Below, in pieces: positions 47,600 through 56,551 of a stretch of DNA of 64,000 nucleotides. Position numbers and translations under genes: made by a program. The notes beneath the pieces were generated by a model. The model was not told the origin of the DNA, made no database searches, and saw only the letters and a list, made by a program, of their open reading frames with translations. Numbering within the stretch: position 1 is the stretch's first letter; each line of letters starts with the position of its first letter. Location of the stretch: positions 875,456 through 939,455 of the forward strand of contig NZ_DS999213.1 of the NCBI RefSeq assembly GCF_000156335.1, given 5' to 3'. Source of the stretch: Roseobacter sp. GAI101. Its GTDB lineage: Bacteria; Pseudomonadota; Alphaproteobacteria; Rhodobacterales; Rhodobacteraceae.

Positions 47600-48100
47600 T
47601 CACCTTTCCAATTCCGCCAAGAAGGCGTCCACCTCTCTAAAAAACGTCTTAAATGCAGGCGATCCTTCGACGAGCGCATGATTGTTGCCCTCCAATGCGA
47701 TAAAGCGTGCGCCCGGAATACGCGCAGCCATTCTCCGTCCTTCTTCCAACGGGGCAATTTGATCGCCTTCTGCATGCAATACCAGCGTTGGTACGTTGAT
47801 TTGGCGCGCAAGATCGGCCACTTCTGTATTGGCCCTCAATACGCTGATACGGGCTGAGTTTTGCGAAGACAAAGAGGCACGTTGCAATTTAGCCAGACCA
47901 GCTTTTTGTTTCAGTGTCGCATCAGGAATAAAATTTGCAGTGAACATATTGCGATATATTGGGTTTGTTGACCCCCATCCCCGTTCCATTAGTATCTGTC
48001 CTGCTTCGAATAGATCCTCGGCCTCAGGTTCATCGCGTTTTAACAGGCCGCGCGTGAACCCGCCAAGCAGGATACACCAGTCGAGTGGGAAGTTGGCAAG
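47600..48100 (-). pseudogene. Alpha/beta hydrolase relic lacking its N-terminal half
   Basis: From 48100 to 47600 the minus strand encodes ANFPLDWCILLGGFTRGLL through LVLHAEGDQIAPLEEGRRMA to LEGNNHALVEGSPAF, the C-terminal half of an alpha/beta hydrolase of the kind fused to regulator or adenylate-cyclase domains. Acid (Asp) and His are present, but the nucleophile elbow should lie just upstream, where a TAG stops the frame. An internal ATG at 47989 could give 129 residues but not an active enzyme. Confidence 0.75.
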
Positions 48101-48301
48101 CTACAGTGCTGTGAAAAGTAGTACAATGTAAGGTACCTGTGGGCCGTTCGTCTACCTCGATACACGGGCGGAACCCAAATCTTCGCTGCGTAGAGTGGAT
48201 GGGGTCGGCCCGGTCAAACTACTTATCGTTGGCGATGCAGTAACATTTAGCTTTCCGCACGCCATCAGGAAGGTGCGCTTTTAATGGTGCCCATGGCAGA
48301 T
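48101..48301. other. Short gene-free stretch
   Basis: Nothing recognised between the hydrolase relic and doxX. Confidence 0.4.
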
Positions 48302-48685
48302 TTACTCTAATTCACGAGTACACGCCGGGTTTCGACTGCGCCCAGATGCATGACTCGCAAGAATCAACAGACCGCCTGAGATAGCCCAATTCTTGACGAA
48401 TATCGACATTTGCCAGGGGTCGGACGGAACAAGGTGAAAGAAGCTTGTCCCGACGCAATAAAGAGCCAGCAGGCGGGCGGTGAGGCAAATATGTCTGTCG
48501 ACCACCAAAAGTATTGCCGCAACCGCGTTGAACGCCATTGCGGGCCAGACCAACCATTCGGGCAAGTTGAGGTTGTTCAACAAGGTCTGCACAGCAGCCG
48601 GGTTCGCAATCTTCTGCACCGCTCCGAGCGCGAACAGCATGGCGAGCAGATACCGCCCGAGGACATACTCTGCTCCGGCAATCAC
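48302..48685 (-). CDS. DoxX-family membrane protein
   Basis: A 127-residue protein with four hydrophobic helices. GRYLLAMLFALGAVQKIANP is typical of the DoxX/DoxD-like family, which are membrane components linked to thiol or quinone redox chemistry. It starts GTG at 48685, overlapping the msrB stop (GTGA), so it is translated with msrB. With msrB and the fasciclin gene it forms an envelope redox operon. Confidence 0.85.
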   Translation of the reverse strand: MIAGAEYVLGRYLLAMLFALGAVQKIANPAAVQTLLNNLNLPEWLVWPAMAFNAVAAILLVVDRHICLTARLLALYCVGTSFFHLVPSDPWQMSIFVKNWAISGGLLILASHASGRSRNPACTRELE

Positions 48686-49143
48686 GCTGTCGTCATGAAT
48701 TTGAGGCTCACACCGTTAAGACAGTGACGCTTGCCTGTTGGTTCGGGACCATCATCGAAGATGTGCCCGAAATGGGATCCGCAGCGACTGCAATGCACCT
48801 CGGTGCGGGTCGCGAACAACGTGTTGTCTGGCTTCGTGCCCACGGCGTCTGGCATGCTTTTCCAGAAGCTGGGCCAGCCCGTTCCGCTGTCGTATTTGTG
48901 CTTGGAACTGTAGACAGGCAGATCGCATCCCTTGCAGTGATAAAAGCCCTTGCGCGTTTCGTCATTAAGCGGGCTGGTGAACGGGGTTTCCGTTTCCTCT
49001 TCGCGCAGAACCGCGTATTCGGCGTCGCTCAGCATGGCGCGCCATTGGGCCTCGGTTCGGGTGATTTCGAAAGAGCCATCACGGGCAAGTGCACCGGTAC
49101 CCGCAAAGGCAAGCATTCCGGTAAGGAGCGTTCGACGTTGCAT
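48682..49143 (-). CDS. msrB: Exported methionine-R-sulfoxide reductase (MsrB)
   Basis: A 153-residue MsrB with an N-terminal export signal: MQRRTLLTGMLAFAGTGALA contains a twin-Arg and a hydrophobic core, suggesting Tat or Sec export to the periplasm. Structural zinc Cys pairs are CKGC and CSRC, and the catalytic Cys is in KRHCLNGVSL (RHCLN where many MsrB have RYCIN). SGTGWPSFW is intact. It reduces methionine-R-sulfoxide in proteins. Start at 49143 chosen for the signal peptide. Between fasciclin and DoxX genes. Confidence 0.93.
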   Translation of the reverse strand: MQRRTLLTGMLAFAGTGALARDGSFEITRTEAQWRAMLSDAEYAVLREEETETPFTSPLNDETRKGFYHCKGCDLPVYSSKHKYDSGTGWPSFWKSMPDAVGTKPDNTLFATRTEVHCSRCGSHFGHIFDDGPEPTGKRHCLNGVSLKFMTTA

Positions 49144-49212
49144 GTTCGACCTCATTGTCTGGCTGGAGAGCCCCTCCGACTTCACGGAGGGGCGGCTATT
49201 TCCAGAATTTCC

Positions 49213-49764
49213 TTACTTCGGCACCAGCACGGAGTTGATCACGTGGATCACACCGTTTGACTGGTCGACATCGGCGACGGTTACGAGGCTGGCATTGCCG
49301 TTCTCGTCGTAAATGTAGACCTTGCTGCCTTTGACTTGCGCCGACAACGCGTCGCCGGACACGGCGTTGAAGTGGTAGAAGCCGTCGCTGCTATTGCGTG
49401 CTGCGGCGATGATGTCGGCCGCTGACCAGTCACCGGCGACCACGTGGGCGGTCAGCACCTTTTGCAGCATTTCCTTGTTCTCGGGCTTCAGAAGCGTCTC
49501 GACCGTACCCGCAGGAAGGGCGGCGAAAGCATCGTTGACCGGCGCAAACACGGTGAACGGGCCCTCGCCCTGCAGCGTATCGACCAGATCAGCGGCCTTT
49601 ACGGCGGCGACGAGCGTTGTGTGCACAGGCGAGTTCAGCGCATTTTCGATGATGTTCCGCTCTACCAACATGGGCGCGCCACCGACTGTGGGGTTGGCGG
49701 CGAATGCGGCGGTGCCAATGGCTAGGGCAACGCTCGAGGCGGCGATCATGGTCTTAATAGTCAT
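49213..49764 (-). CDS. Secreted fasciclin-domain protein
   Basis: A 183-residue exported protein: signal peptide TIKTMIAASSVALAIGTAAFA then one FAS1 domain with H1 block GPFTVFAPVNDAFAALPAG, middle LTAHVVAGDW and H2 block GVIHVINSVLVPK. The ATG at 49764 follows GGAGGAAAAGACA. FAS1 proteins mediate adhesion or act as small envelope proteins. It is 69 nt upstream of msrB on the same strand. Confidence 0.93.
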   Translation of the reverse strand: MTIKTMIAASSVALAIGTAAFAANPTVGGAPMLVERNIIENALNSPVHTTLVAAVKAADLVDTLQGEGPFTVFAPVNDAFAALPAGTVETLLKPENKEMLQKVLTAHVVAGDWSAADIIAAARNSSDGFYHFNAVSGDALSAQVKGSKVYIYDENGNASLVTVADVDQSNGVIHVINSVLVPK

Positions 49765-50208
49765 TGTCTTTTCCTCCATCATGATTGGCCCCGTTGGCCA
49801 ACTATGAAGAAAATACGGGCTTCTGGTTCGGAAAGTTTCAATGGAGCGGGGTTTTTCCTATTAATCGTAAATCAGCCGATTGGTCTCAGCCGTCATTCAC
49901 CGGTCCCACTGCCAGCACCGCACCTGTCATGTGGTATAGGTCAGAATAGGCTTGCACCGGACCTTCGCGCCACGTTCCACCGATGACTGCTACCCAGGAC
50001 GAAGCTGCCTTTTCTCGAGACGACGCCAATAACCACTTTTCAGATGATTGGTTGAGAAGATCCGTTTTCCCTACGTCCCGGCAGATGGCTCTGACGGTGT
50101 TCGCTATGCCGTAAAGGCATGCGTGATCTCGCTGGCTTTGAAAGCACTTGGTCGCTTCTGGAAATGTGGCTGTTGAGACTTCAAGCGCAGCGGGACCACG
50201 CAAGAAGG
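49765..50208. other. Gene-poor stretch
   Basis: The 131-codon minus frame 49886-50281 has no recognisable motif and overlaps the GNAT gene. ACCGGACCTTCGC near 49957 recurs near 47059, one more degenerate repeated fragment. The fasciclin promoter should lie at the left end. Confidence 0.45.
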
Positions 50209-51009
50209 TTATCGCGTGATGCGGTCGGCAGAAGTTGAAAACATCACAACTGACTTTCCGTCGACCTGCCTCAACCCACAACTTTCCAGCATCGCGCGCG
50301 ATGGAACATTATCTTGCGCAACAAACTCCATCGTCGTTTCTGCTCCGAGTTCAGTGACAGCAGCAAGGTTACAGAGCGCGTCCGTATATTTGCCGAGGCC
50401 CAAGCCCCGCAGCGCAGGATCGACTGCGATCAGGCCGACCCATGCTGACTTGAAGAATGGGCTGTGTCGATTGTGGGTCATGGCCGCGAAGCCGGCCGCG
50501 ACGATACGGCCATCGATATTCTGCAGTGCGATAAGCCTTGCCGGAAAGAGCTTGCCAAGCAGAGCATCCGTCGAGAAGGGAGAAATGCCCTGATTTGTCA
50601 GGAATATCTGGACGTCGCGGGCTTTCTGAGGGGTTAACTTATCATCGGGCACGCGCAAAAGGCCTTCCGGGAGCCCGCTGTCTGCAATCTTTGAGCAAAC
50701 GTCGCGGATCGTATTTGCATCCGCCATGAACAGGTCCCAGAGATGAAGCTTGGGATCAAAGCTGCTCAGCTCTGCGTGCACGGTCGCAACTGTCTGTGCA
50801 TCGACGCCGCGAAGCGTGATCATGCCTTCTTCAGCCATGCAATTGCGCAACCGGTCCCGACCTAATTGTGCCGGATCATCGCTCGAAAATACGCGTGCAT
50901 GGATCACCGCGCCAGGCATGTCGATGAGCTCGGCCACCTGCTCGTCTCTGGCCTTTTGAAGGGCCTGTATCTTTGGCTCGCCGAAATAGGGAGAGAGGAC
51001 AGCAGTCAT
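50209..51009 (-). CDS. GNAT-family N-acetyltransferase
   Basis: A 266-residue protein; the C-terminal half is a GNAT domain with acetyl-CoA motif A AVDPALRGLGLGKYTDALC and motif B VAQDNVPSRAMLESCGL. The N-terminal half is of the extended type without a named domain. ATG preceded by AGGAGA at good spacing and starting one nt after the stop of a broken DUF1330 gene, so the two were once an operon. Substrate unknown. Confidence 0.88.
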   Translation of the reverse strand: MTAVLSPYFGEPKIQALQKARDEQVAELIDMPGAVIHARVFSSDDPAQLGRDRLRNCMAEEGMITLRGVDAQTVATVHAELSSFDPKLHLWDLFMADANTIRDVCSKIADSGLPEGLLRVPDDKLTPQKARDVQIFLTNQGISPFSTDALLGKLFPARLIALQNIDGRIVAAGFAAMTHNRHSPFFKSAWVGLIAVDPALRGLGLGKYTDALCNLAAVTELGAETTMEFVAQDNVPSRAMLESCGLRQVDGKSVVMFSTSADRITR

Positions 51010-51010
51010 T

Positions 51011-51333
51011 TCAAAAATCTCCTATACCCAACTTATCGACCAAGATCGCATTGAGCGTTGAACCCGATCGTCGCAAGACCGGACGCTTCTGGAACTGCTT
51101 CAGATTCCTGAGGCCTTTGGCGCAACCGCGGTCCGGAACCTCAATGATGAACGCAGCATCTGGAAGCGGTTTTCACCGTCAATGGTCACGGGATTACCAC
51201 CCCTCACCAGAAACTGTCCGCTATACTGCTCCACAACGCCAGGGATCTTCGAGAAGTATCCATCCATCCAATCTCGACTGTGAATTTGCATCTGTCCGAT
51301 TATGAATGCTGCCACTGTTGCACTTCTTGTCAT
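51011..51333 (-). pseudogene. Frameshifted DUF1330 gene
   Basis: Frame 1 from 51333 reads VAAFIIGQMQIHSRDWMDGYFSKI and FLVRGGNPVTIDGE, the N-terminal half of a DUF1330 protein. A net one-base loss near 51170 shifts to a second frame reading LPDAAFIIEVPDRG ... LRRSGSTLNAILVDKL, the C-terminal half, ending at TGA 51011. The two halves together give the usual family length. Natural pseudogene or sequencing error. Confidence 0.72.
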
Positions 51334-51735
51334 CGAAGATATTCAATAAAAGAAATGATATCATTAATGCACTGATGATGTCAAAAAACGGCAAACCTTG
51401 TGGTGCCCCGGATGCGGTTCAAAGACCGTAAATTTTCGCAGGGCGCAGCATCGGTAAACTTGGACGTTTTAAGGTAGGCTCTGGGCTGTCCACTATTGCT
51501 GTGCCATCATCTATCCCAACCAGTTCGTGGCAGCGCGAAAGGCAACTGAGTGCCCCTGACGGTCTCTTTGGCGTCAATACCGCCGTGATTGTTAAGCTGG
51601 CCGTTGCAGCAAAACACATGCGTCGGCTCTCCGTATTGAACATTATACCAGACATTTGTGCATCCGTTCACGTGATGAACTTTCCTTGATAAAGCAGCTA
51701 TCATCGGTTGAAGGGCGGTTTTGGCTTGGCTCCGA
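51334..51735. other. Gene-poor stretch
   Basis: Nothing convincing; only short frames in several phases. Confidence 0.4.
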
Positions 51736-52053
51736 CTATTTCGGCATCATGAAGAACTCTTCGCGGGCGATCTTGCCCTCTTCGACCGTGCAAGTCGAAA
51801 TCTCGCGTAGGTTCATCTTTCGACCGATGGATTTCTGGGCCACCTCGACTTCAAAATGCACGTTGAACCGGTCGGGCGGATGGACATAGGGTCCGTCCGC
51901 GTCGAGCTTGTAGATCTCGTGTGTTGCCGCCCAATCCTCACGTTTTGCCTCGAGCGCGCCTTGGCCTTTGGCGATCCGCACATCACGACCCGGTGGCACA
52001 ACTGCCTCAATCGACACCGGTCTAGCCTCTTGATGTATGTCAAGGATGTCCAA
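51736..52053 (-). pseudogene. N-terminally truncated NTF2/SnoaL-like protein
   Basis: The frame reads SIEAVVPPGRDVRIAKG, KREDWAATHEIYKL, GPYVHPPDRFNVHFEVEV and ends KIAREEFFMMPK, typical of short NTF2/SnoaL-like proteins. About 25 N-terminal residues expected in the family are replaced by an unrelated MDILDIHQEARP. It may be non-functional or use an altered start. Confidence 0.6.
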
Positions 52054-52099
52054 AATTTAGATTGTAAGGTCGATTAACTCCAACCAGTAGGAATTGTTG

Positions 52100-52384
52100 A
52101 TGAGACTATTAGCCATTTTTACCGCGATTGCATTGGGCTTCAGTAGTGGAGCTACTTCTGCACAATCCAGCGATACATCCGCCCGAGTGCATCCGGGTCA
52201 TTTTTGCTGGGAGAACAAGTGTGTTCGGTTTTCAACTGATATGCAGTCAGTATCCATCCAAGGAAGGCGACCAGTTTCCGTAGCCTCCTATGGACTGCAG
52301 ACCAATCCTGTTATTTCGCGTGAAGATTTTCGTGAGATCTTTTACCTTGCACTCCGTCAAAACGGTGTGGGTCCTGACCGCTAA
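52100..52384 (+). CDS. Small secreted protein
   Basis: A 94-residue protein with signal peptide MRLLAIFTAIALGFSSGATSA and a short mature part with two Cys (HFCWENKCVRFS), probably one disulfide. No family recognised. Two TTG codons precede the ATG; GTAGGAATT is a weak ribosome site. Divergent from the NTF2-like relic. Confidence 0.65.
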   Translation: MRLLAIFTAIALGFSSGATSAQSSDTSARVHPGHFCWENKCVRFSTDMQSVSIQGRRPVSVASYGLQTNPVISREDFREIFYLALRQNGVGPDR

Positions 52385-52527
52385 TTTTCTTATGGGCCCC
52401 AACGATCCAGCAGATCAGCGAATATAGGGACCTCTCCTGTTTATCACCTGATTGCCGCGCGCGCCTAATTTGCCGCGCCTCTCCTGCATATTTGATGATC
52501 ATCACCTTGGATGTCAGGCCGCTGTAG

Positions 52528-52665
52528 CTAACGATTTCTACGCCAGTGCATCGGCGCGTTGCCGCTCGTGTCGAGAGCGAAGTGCTCATGATAAAGCCCA
52601 GTGCGCGGATCGTAGAAATCGGGGCGATATCCAATGAGTGCGATCGACGAGCGGTTCCCATTCAG
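52528..52665 (-). pseudogene. UvrD-type helicase fragment
   Basis: IGYRPDFYDPRTGLYHEHFALD followed by SGNAPMHW matches a segment of superfamily I helicases carrying a nuclease-like insert, where a similar RPDF...YIEHF block occurs. No helicase motifs flank it, so it is an isolated relic of under 50 codons. Confidence 0.55.
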
Positions 52666-53173
52666 ATCCCGGCCGGTCCACGCGCCATCCGATGCAGCGG
52701 CATAAGGGGAGGCTACTGTGGCCTTTGTTTCGATCCAAAGAAGTCGGATGTCAGATGAGAGCAAGGTCCCTCGTCGTACTATCTTCAAAATGGCGGCAAG
52801 AACCCGCTCCAAGCCCGAAATCATATGATTAGCTGAGTAAACGAGGCCATTACGGTGGATTAGAGATGGTTTTTTTGGAACCACACTCTATCGGGACCAG
52901 CTGGATATTGTCAGCCAACGCTTTCGAGCAAAAATCCACAGGTTCTGTTAGAATTGAAATGCAGCTGTTCTGAGCCGCGCGAAAAGATCAAAGCCTTCGG
53001 GTTCAAACCAGTATCAAGAGGTTGCTGACTTTCTCCCGAAAAAAAGTATGGCAGGCTTAAACGTGGCTCCAGACTGATACAGATCGCTTCTGGCAAGCCG
53101 TTGTTTTCAAACGGCGTGCCCCTAGATCTTGGCACAATCCGTTTTCATCGACCTACCAAGTACATCGGCTGCC
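52666..53173. other. Gene-free stretch with internal attachment-like repeat
   Basis: No gene recognised. It contains the internal 14-bp copy of the tRNA-Gly end at 52802-52815. Confidence 0.5.
52802..52815. repeat. Attachment-site-like repeat, internal copy
   Basis: ACCCGCTCCAAGCC, identical to 41310-41323 at the end of tRNA-Gly, same orientation. May mark the border between two successive insertions. Confidence 0.6.
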
Positions 53174-55237
53174 CTACCCTGTTCTTCTCGCCCCTTCCGC
53201 GGCAGTTTCAGCGCGTGGCAGTATCAGGCTAAAGGTACTCCCCTGACCGAGCGTGCTTTCAAGTGTGAGGTAACCATCATGAAGCTCTGCCAGCTGCTTT
53301 GAGATAGCAAGCCCTAGCCCCAGACCGCCGTTATCGCGGATCATCGAACCATCTACCTGATGGAAGCGCTGGAAAACCTTTTCGCGGTTTTCTTCCGAAA
53401 TGCCGCGTCCGGTGTCGGTAACGCTAAAGACGACTTTCCCGACCTCTTTTCGTACCGACAGGCAGATGCTGCCGGCATCGGTGAACTTGATTGCGTTGTT
53501 TACGAAATTATAAAGGATCTGTCTCAGCCGGATCTTGTCAGCTTGCGCTTCCACGATGCCCTCGCCCGAGTAGGAAAGTGAAAGACCCTTCTTGGCGGCA
53601 TCGGATTGCAGGTCCTGCACGACCGTTTCAGCGACCTCATCCACGCGTAGCGTCGAGACGTCGAGTTCCAGGGTTCCCCGGGCGACCTTTGTCCAGTCTA
53701 GCAGATCATCGACCAGCCGGATCATGTGCTTTGCAGATTCTGCAATGCCAACACCTTGCTCGGAAACGAATTTCCGGGAATCGTTGATCGCATCTGTCAG
53801 ATCGCCGGAATTGTTTCCCTCCGCGTCCAGCGCAGCTTGAATTCTCTTGAACTGCGGCAGTTTTTCACAGTTTTTGATAAACGTTGCGCGCCCGAATATG
53901 ACGGTAAGCGGGGTCCGCAACTCATGCGACACGTTGTTCAGAAACTCGGTTTTCTCCCAATCTGCGGTTTCGGCTGCCTGTTGTGCGCGTTTCTCGGCAG
54001 ACACATCGGTCCAGACGCCGACCGTATAGCCATGAGGCGTCTTGGCTTCGGTCACCTTCAGCCAGAAATCATCGCCGATGCTATGCAGAAAAGGTTCACC
54101 GGGGTTTCGGAAACACCTAAGGCGCTCTGCAATCCATGCTTCTCTTTTCTCAAGCTCTTCAGGACCGTTCTGGTGGGATCTGCTAAGCCTCAGCATTTCC
54201 TCCATCGTCATGCCTGGCACAATTCGGTCTGCAATTTCAGAATGATACGCAAGGTACTTGTCGTTGACGATCATCAAGCGCTCGCGATCATCAAATGCAA
54301 TGAACCCCTCGTCGATACAGCCCACGGCCTCGGCCAGAAGCGCATGCGAGTTTTCTTTCTTTTTTGCCAGTCTTCGATAGGCCAGAAGGCCCCCGATCAG
54401 GATCAACTTCGAAAAAACGGCGAAGCCAATCAGATAGGGGCTTTGCGGCGAATATTTCGGCCAACCGCCTTTCGGGCTTGCCGATGCCTGCCATTTATTT
54501 CCGAACATTGAAAATTCGGTCACGACGGGATCCGTGCTCAAAAGCGCTGTCCGGTCTTTGCCAGAGGCCGCGATCAAGCCTGATGTCTGGAGTTCGGTCA
54601 GGCTGAAAATATAGCTATCCTCGTCCCCGAGGTTGTGCTCCTCGGACACCAGAAGACTATCAGCCTTGATCACGATCGAGATGACCCCCCAGAACTGATC
54701 AAGGTTCAGATCAGCGTTGGGGAGAAATACGGGGTACCTCAGGATATATCCCTTGCCCCCCTGAACCAACGCAACCGGTCCATCGACCACTGGGCTTTGT
54801 CTGCGGTAGGCTTGGGCAATACTCGCCATTTGCGCGGGGACTTCCCAGTACTTGAGGCCGATTGTCTTGTTATTCGCGTTCTGCGGAAAACTGTGCGTGA
54901 CTTGCAGCTTTGGTGCAAGGGCCACGGCAAGCACCGCCGGGTTATGCCTTTGAAATTCACCCACTAGCCGCGCAATCTGTGTTTCCACAACCCCGCCCGA
55001 CTGCATCAAGATGCTTTCGACGTTCTTTGCCACAAGTACTGTTTCGAAAAAACGAAGCTGAATCTGTTCCGTCGCCGCATAAAGCGCCTGCTCTACATCA
55101 CGCCTTACGGTTGATAAGTGGTTGTCACGATCAAGCATGAAGATCGTAATACCGACGCCTGTGACGCTTCCAAGGATAAGGACAGTGAGTAAAATAAACG
55201 CCTTTGTGGCGACATTCTCTCTGAAATTGTTAACCAA
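53174..55237 (-). CDS. CHASE-domain histidine kinase
   Basis: A 687-residue membrane sensor kinase. N-terminal helix (about residues 11-33), periplasmic CHASE-type sensor (about 45-260; LRYPVFLPN block), second membrane helix (about 265-290), PAS-like domain, DHp with H438 in NNVSHELRTPLTV, and CA domain (N-box NFVNNAIKFT; G-boxes TGRGISE and GLGLGLAI). A 36-residue insert separates parts of the DHp (FKRIQAALDAEGNNSGDLTD). No receiver domain, and no response regulator beside it. CHASE sensors bind small extracellular ligands. Confidence 0.9.
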   Translation of the reverse strand: MVNNFRENVATKAFILLTVLILGSVTGVGITIFMLDRDNHLSTVRRDVEQALYAATEQIQLRFFETVLVAKNVESILMQSGGVVETQIARLVGEFQRHNPAVLAVALAPKLQVTHSFPQNANNKTIGLKYWEVPAQMASIAQAYRRQSPVVDGPVALVQGGKGYILRYPVFLPNADLNLDQFWGVISIVIKADSLLVSEEHNLGDEDSYIFSLTELQTSGLIAASGKDRTALLSTDPVVTEFSMFGNKWQASASPKGGWPKYSPQSPYLIGFAVFSKLILIGGLLAYRRLAKKKENSHALLAEAVGCIDEGFIAFDDRERLMIVNDKYLAYHSEIADRIVPGMTMEEMLRLSRSHQNGPEELEKREAWIAERLRCFRNPGEPFLHSIGDDFWLKVTEAKTPHGYTVGVWTDVSAEKRAQQAAETADWEKTEFLNNVSHELRTPLTVIFGRATFIKNCEKLPQFKRIQAALDAEGNNSGDLTDAINDSRKFVSEQGVGIAESAKHMIRLVDDLLDWTKVARGTLELDVSTLRVDEVAETVVQDLQSDAAKKGLSLSYSGEGIVEAQADKIRLRQILYNFVNNAIKFTDAGSICLSVRKEVGKVVFSVTDTGRGISEENREKVFQRFHQVDGSMIRDNGGLGLGLAISKQLAELHDGYLTLESTLGQGSTFSLILPRAETAAEGARRTG

Positions 55238-55780
55238 CTACAAATTCCCCCTCAGAAATTTGCCGGATTACCTGGAATACAAAAGCCAGGCGTCCGAAGC
55301 ATTTGAACTACCCACGGTTGATAGCATTAAACATGCTAAAGACTAAATACAGGCACAATGCAGGCATTTTTGTGATCTGCGTCATATAAGACGCAAGGAC
55401 GTGAATAATCATGAACCAAGCATGATCTTTGTTAGGGTAGCCGTGTGCTGACGCCATCAGTAAGTGCCAAAGCATTCCCAAGCAGAACCGGTAGATCGAG
55501 CAATACGGGACCCGGACTTCGAGCGGGAACACTAAGGTATTAACCACTTATCGCCGTTTTCCCCAGGCGATAGATCCAAGCTACATTGTCGTGAACCCGC
55601 TCCAAGATTACTGACCTTTGTATCGCATTTGATGTTTCAGATGCTCGGCCTGTGAACCAATCGCCATTATTGTGGGTCATTCTTGATCCCCTCCGATCAG
55701 CCCACCGCTTCGGAAACATCGCTAACGGCTTTGCAACTTTATTGCGCCAAGCTGGGCATCAATCTGTCGTCGGAGGTAGA
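55238..55780. other. Intergenic region containing the right edge of the accessory block
   Basis: No gene recognised; it holds the tRNA-end repeat at 55585-55606 and, near 55771, the GGAGGTAGA ribosome site of the next gene. Confidence 0.5.
55585..55606. repeat. Attachment-site-like repeat, right copy
   Basis: A 22-nt near-copy of the 3' end of tRNA-Gly (41301-41321): one mismatch and one extra base, ending in 12 identical bases ACCCGCTCCAAG. Same orientation as the tRNA. It sits just before the first core-type gene, as expected for the far end of a tRNA-directed island. Confidence 0.7.
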
Positions 55781-56476
55781 ATGCCCCTCATCCTGCTTGT
55801 TTTGTTCATGATGCAATGCGTAACCGCGGCGGGGGCCGAGGCCGTGCGCGGCAGCTTGTTTGTGTCATCCTCGGCCAGGTCGAACGGGGCCATGGCGGCA
55901 CTTTTCGTTGGCCGGGCACCGGGCGGATTGTTTGCAGACCGACCCCCACATGATCCGGTCTTTGCAGATGCGGGGATCGGCGTGTTCCGGGGATCTGATG
56001 TGGAACTGATCCGCGCTGTGATCCAGGAAGCTGAATCGCGCCACGATGGCTATGACGCTGTGCAGTTCGGGGCGCGGATCAAGCCCCCCAAAAAGCCAAC
56101 AAAGATGACCATCGCTGAGGTCTTTGCCTGGATCGAAGCGACCCCGGGCCAGCCCCATGCCATCGGGCGTTACCAGTTTATCCCACAGACATTGCACCGT
56201 CTGGTTGCCAAGACCGGCGTGCAACCGTCTCAGCGATTTGGGCCAAAGTTGCAGGACAGGCTGGCCGATGTGCTCTTGGCCGAAGCCGGGTTTCACAAGT
56301 TTCGCGCAGGCGGGCTGGACCGTCAGGCGTTCATGAACAATATGGCCAAAATTTGGGCGGGACTGCCAAATTCGACGGGTAAATCGCATTACGATGGCTA
56401 TGCAGGGAACAAGGCGTCAATGAGCTGGGCCCGCTTTGATGCCGTCATGGCAAGAATATCACCGGAAAGCGGGTGA
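55781..56476 (+). CDS. Secreted lysozyme-like protein
   Basis: A 231-residue exported protein: signal peptide MPLILLVLFMMQCVTAAGA, then a lysozyme-like fold region from about residue 70 with a candidate catalytic Glu in IQEAESRHDGYDAV and the block AIGRYQFIPQTLHRLVAKTG seen in muramidase-like proteins of Rhodobacteraceae. Ends with a YDGYAGNKASMSW block. The ATG at 55781 has GGAGGTAGA in front; the longer frame from 55652 is not supported. Likely a periplasmic peptidoglycan-active enzyme. Confidence 0.75.
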   Translation: MPLILLVLFMMQCVTAAGAEAVRGSLFVSSSARSNGAMAALFVGRAPGGLFADRPPHDPVFADAGIGVFRGSDVELIRAVIQEAESRHDGYDAVQFGARIKPPKKPTKMTIAEVFAWIEATPGQPHAIGRYQFIPQTLHRLVAKTGVQPSQRFGPKLQDRLADVLLAEAGFHKFRAGGLDRQAFMNNMAKIWAGLPNSTGKSHYDGYAGNKASMSWARFDAVMARISPESG

Positions 56477-56551
56477 AATGCATGCTCTTGCCATGTATTG
56501 AACGCGTTCAACAATCCGGCCGCGCAATCAAGCCGCCACATTGCGCTAAAA

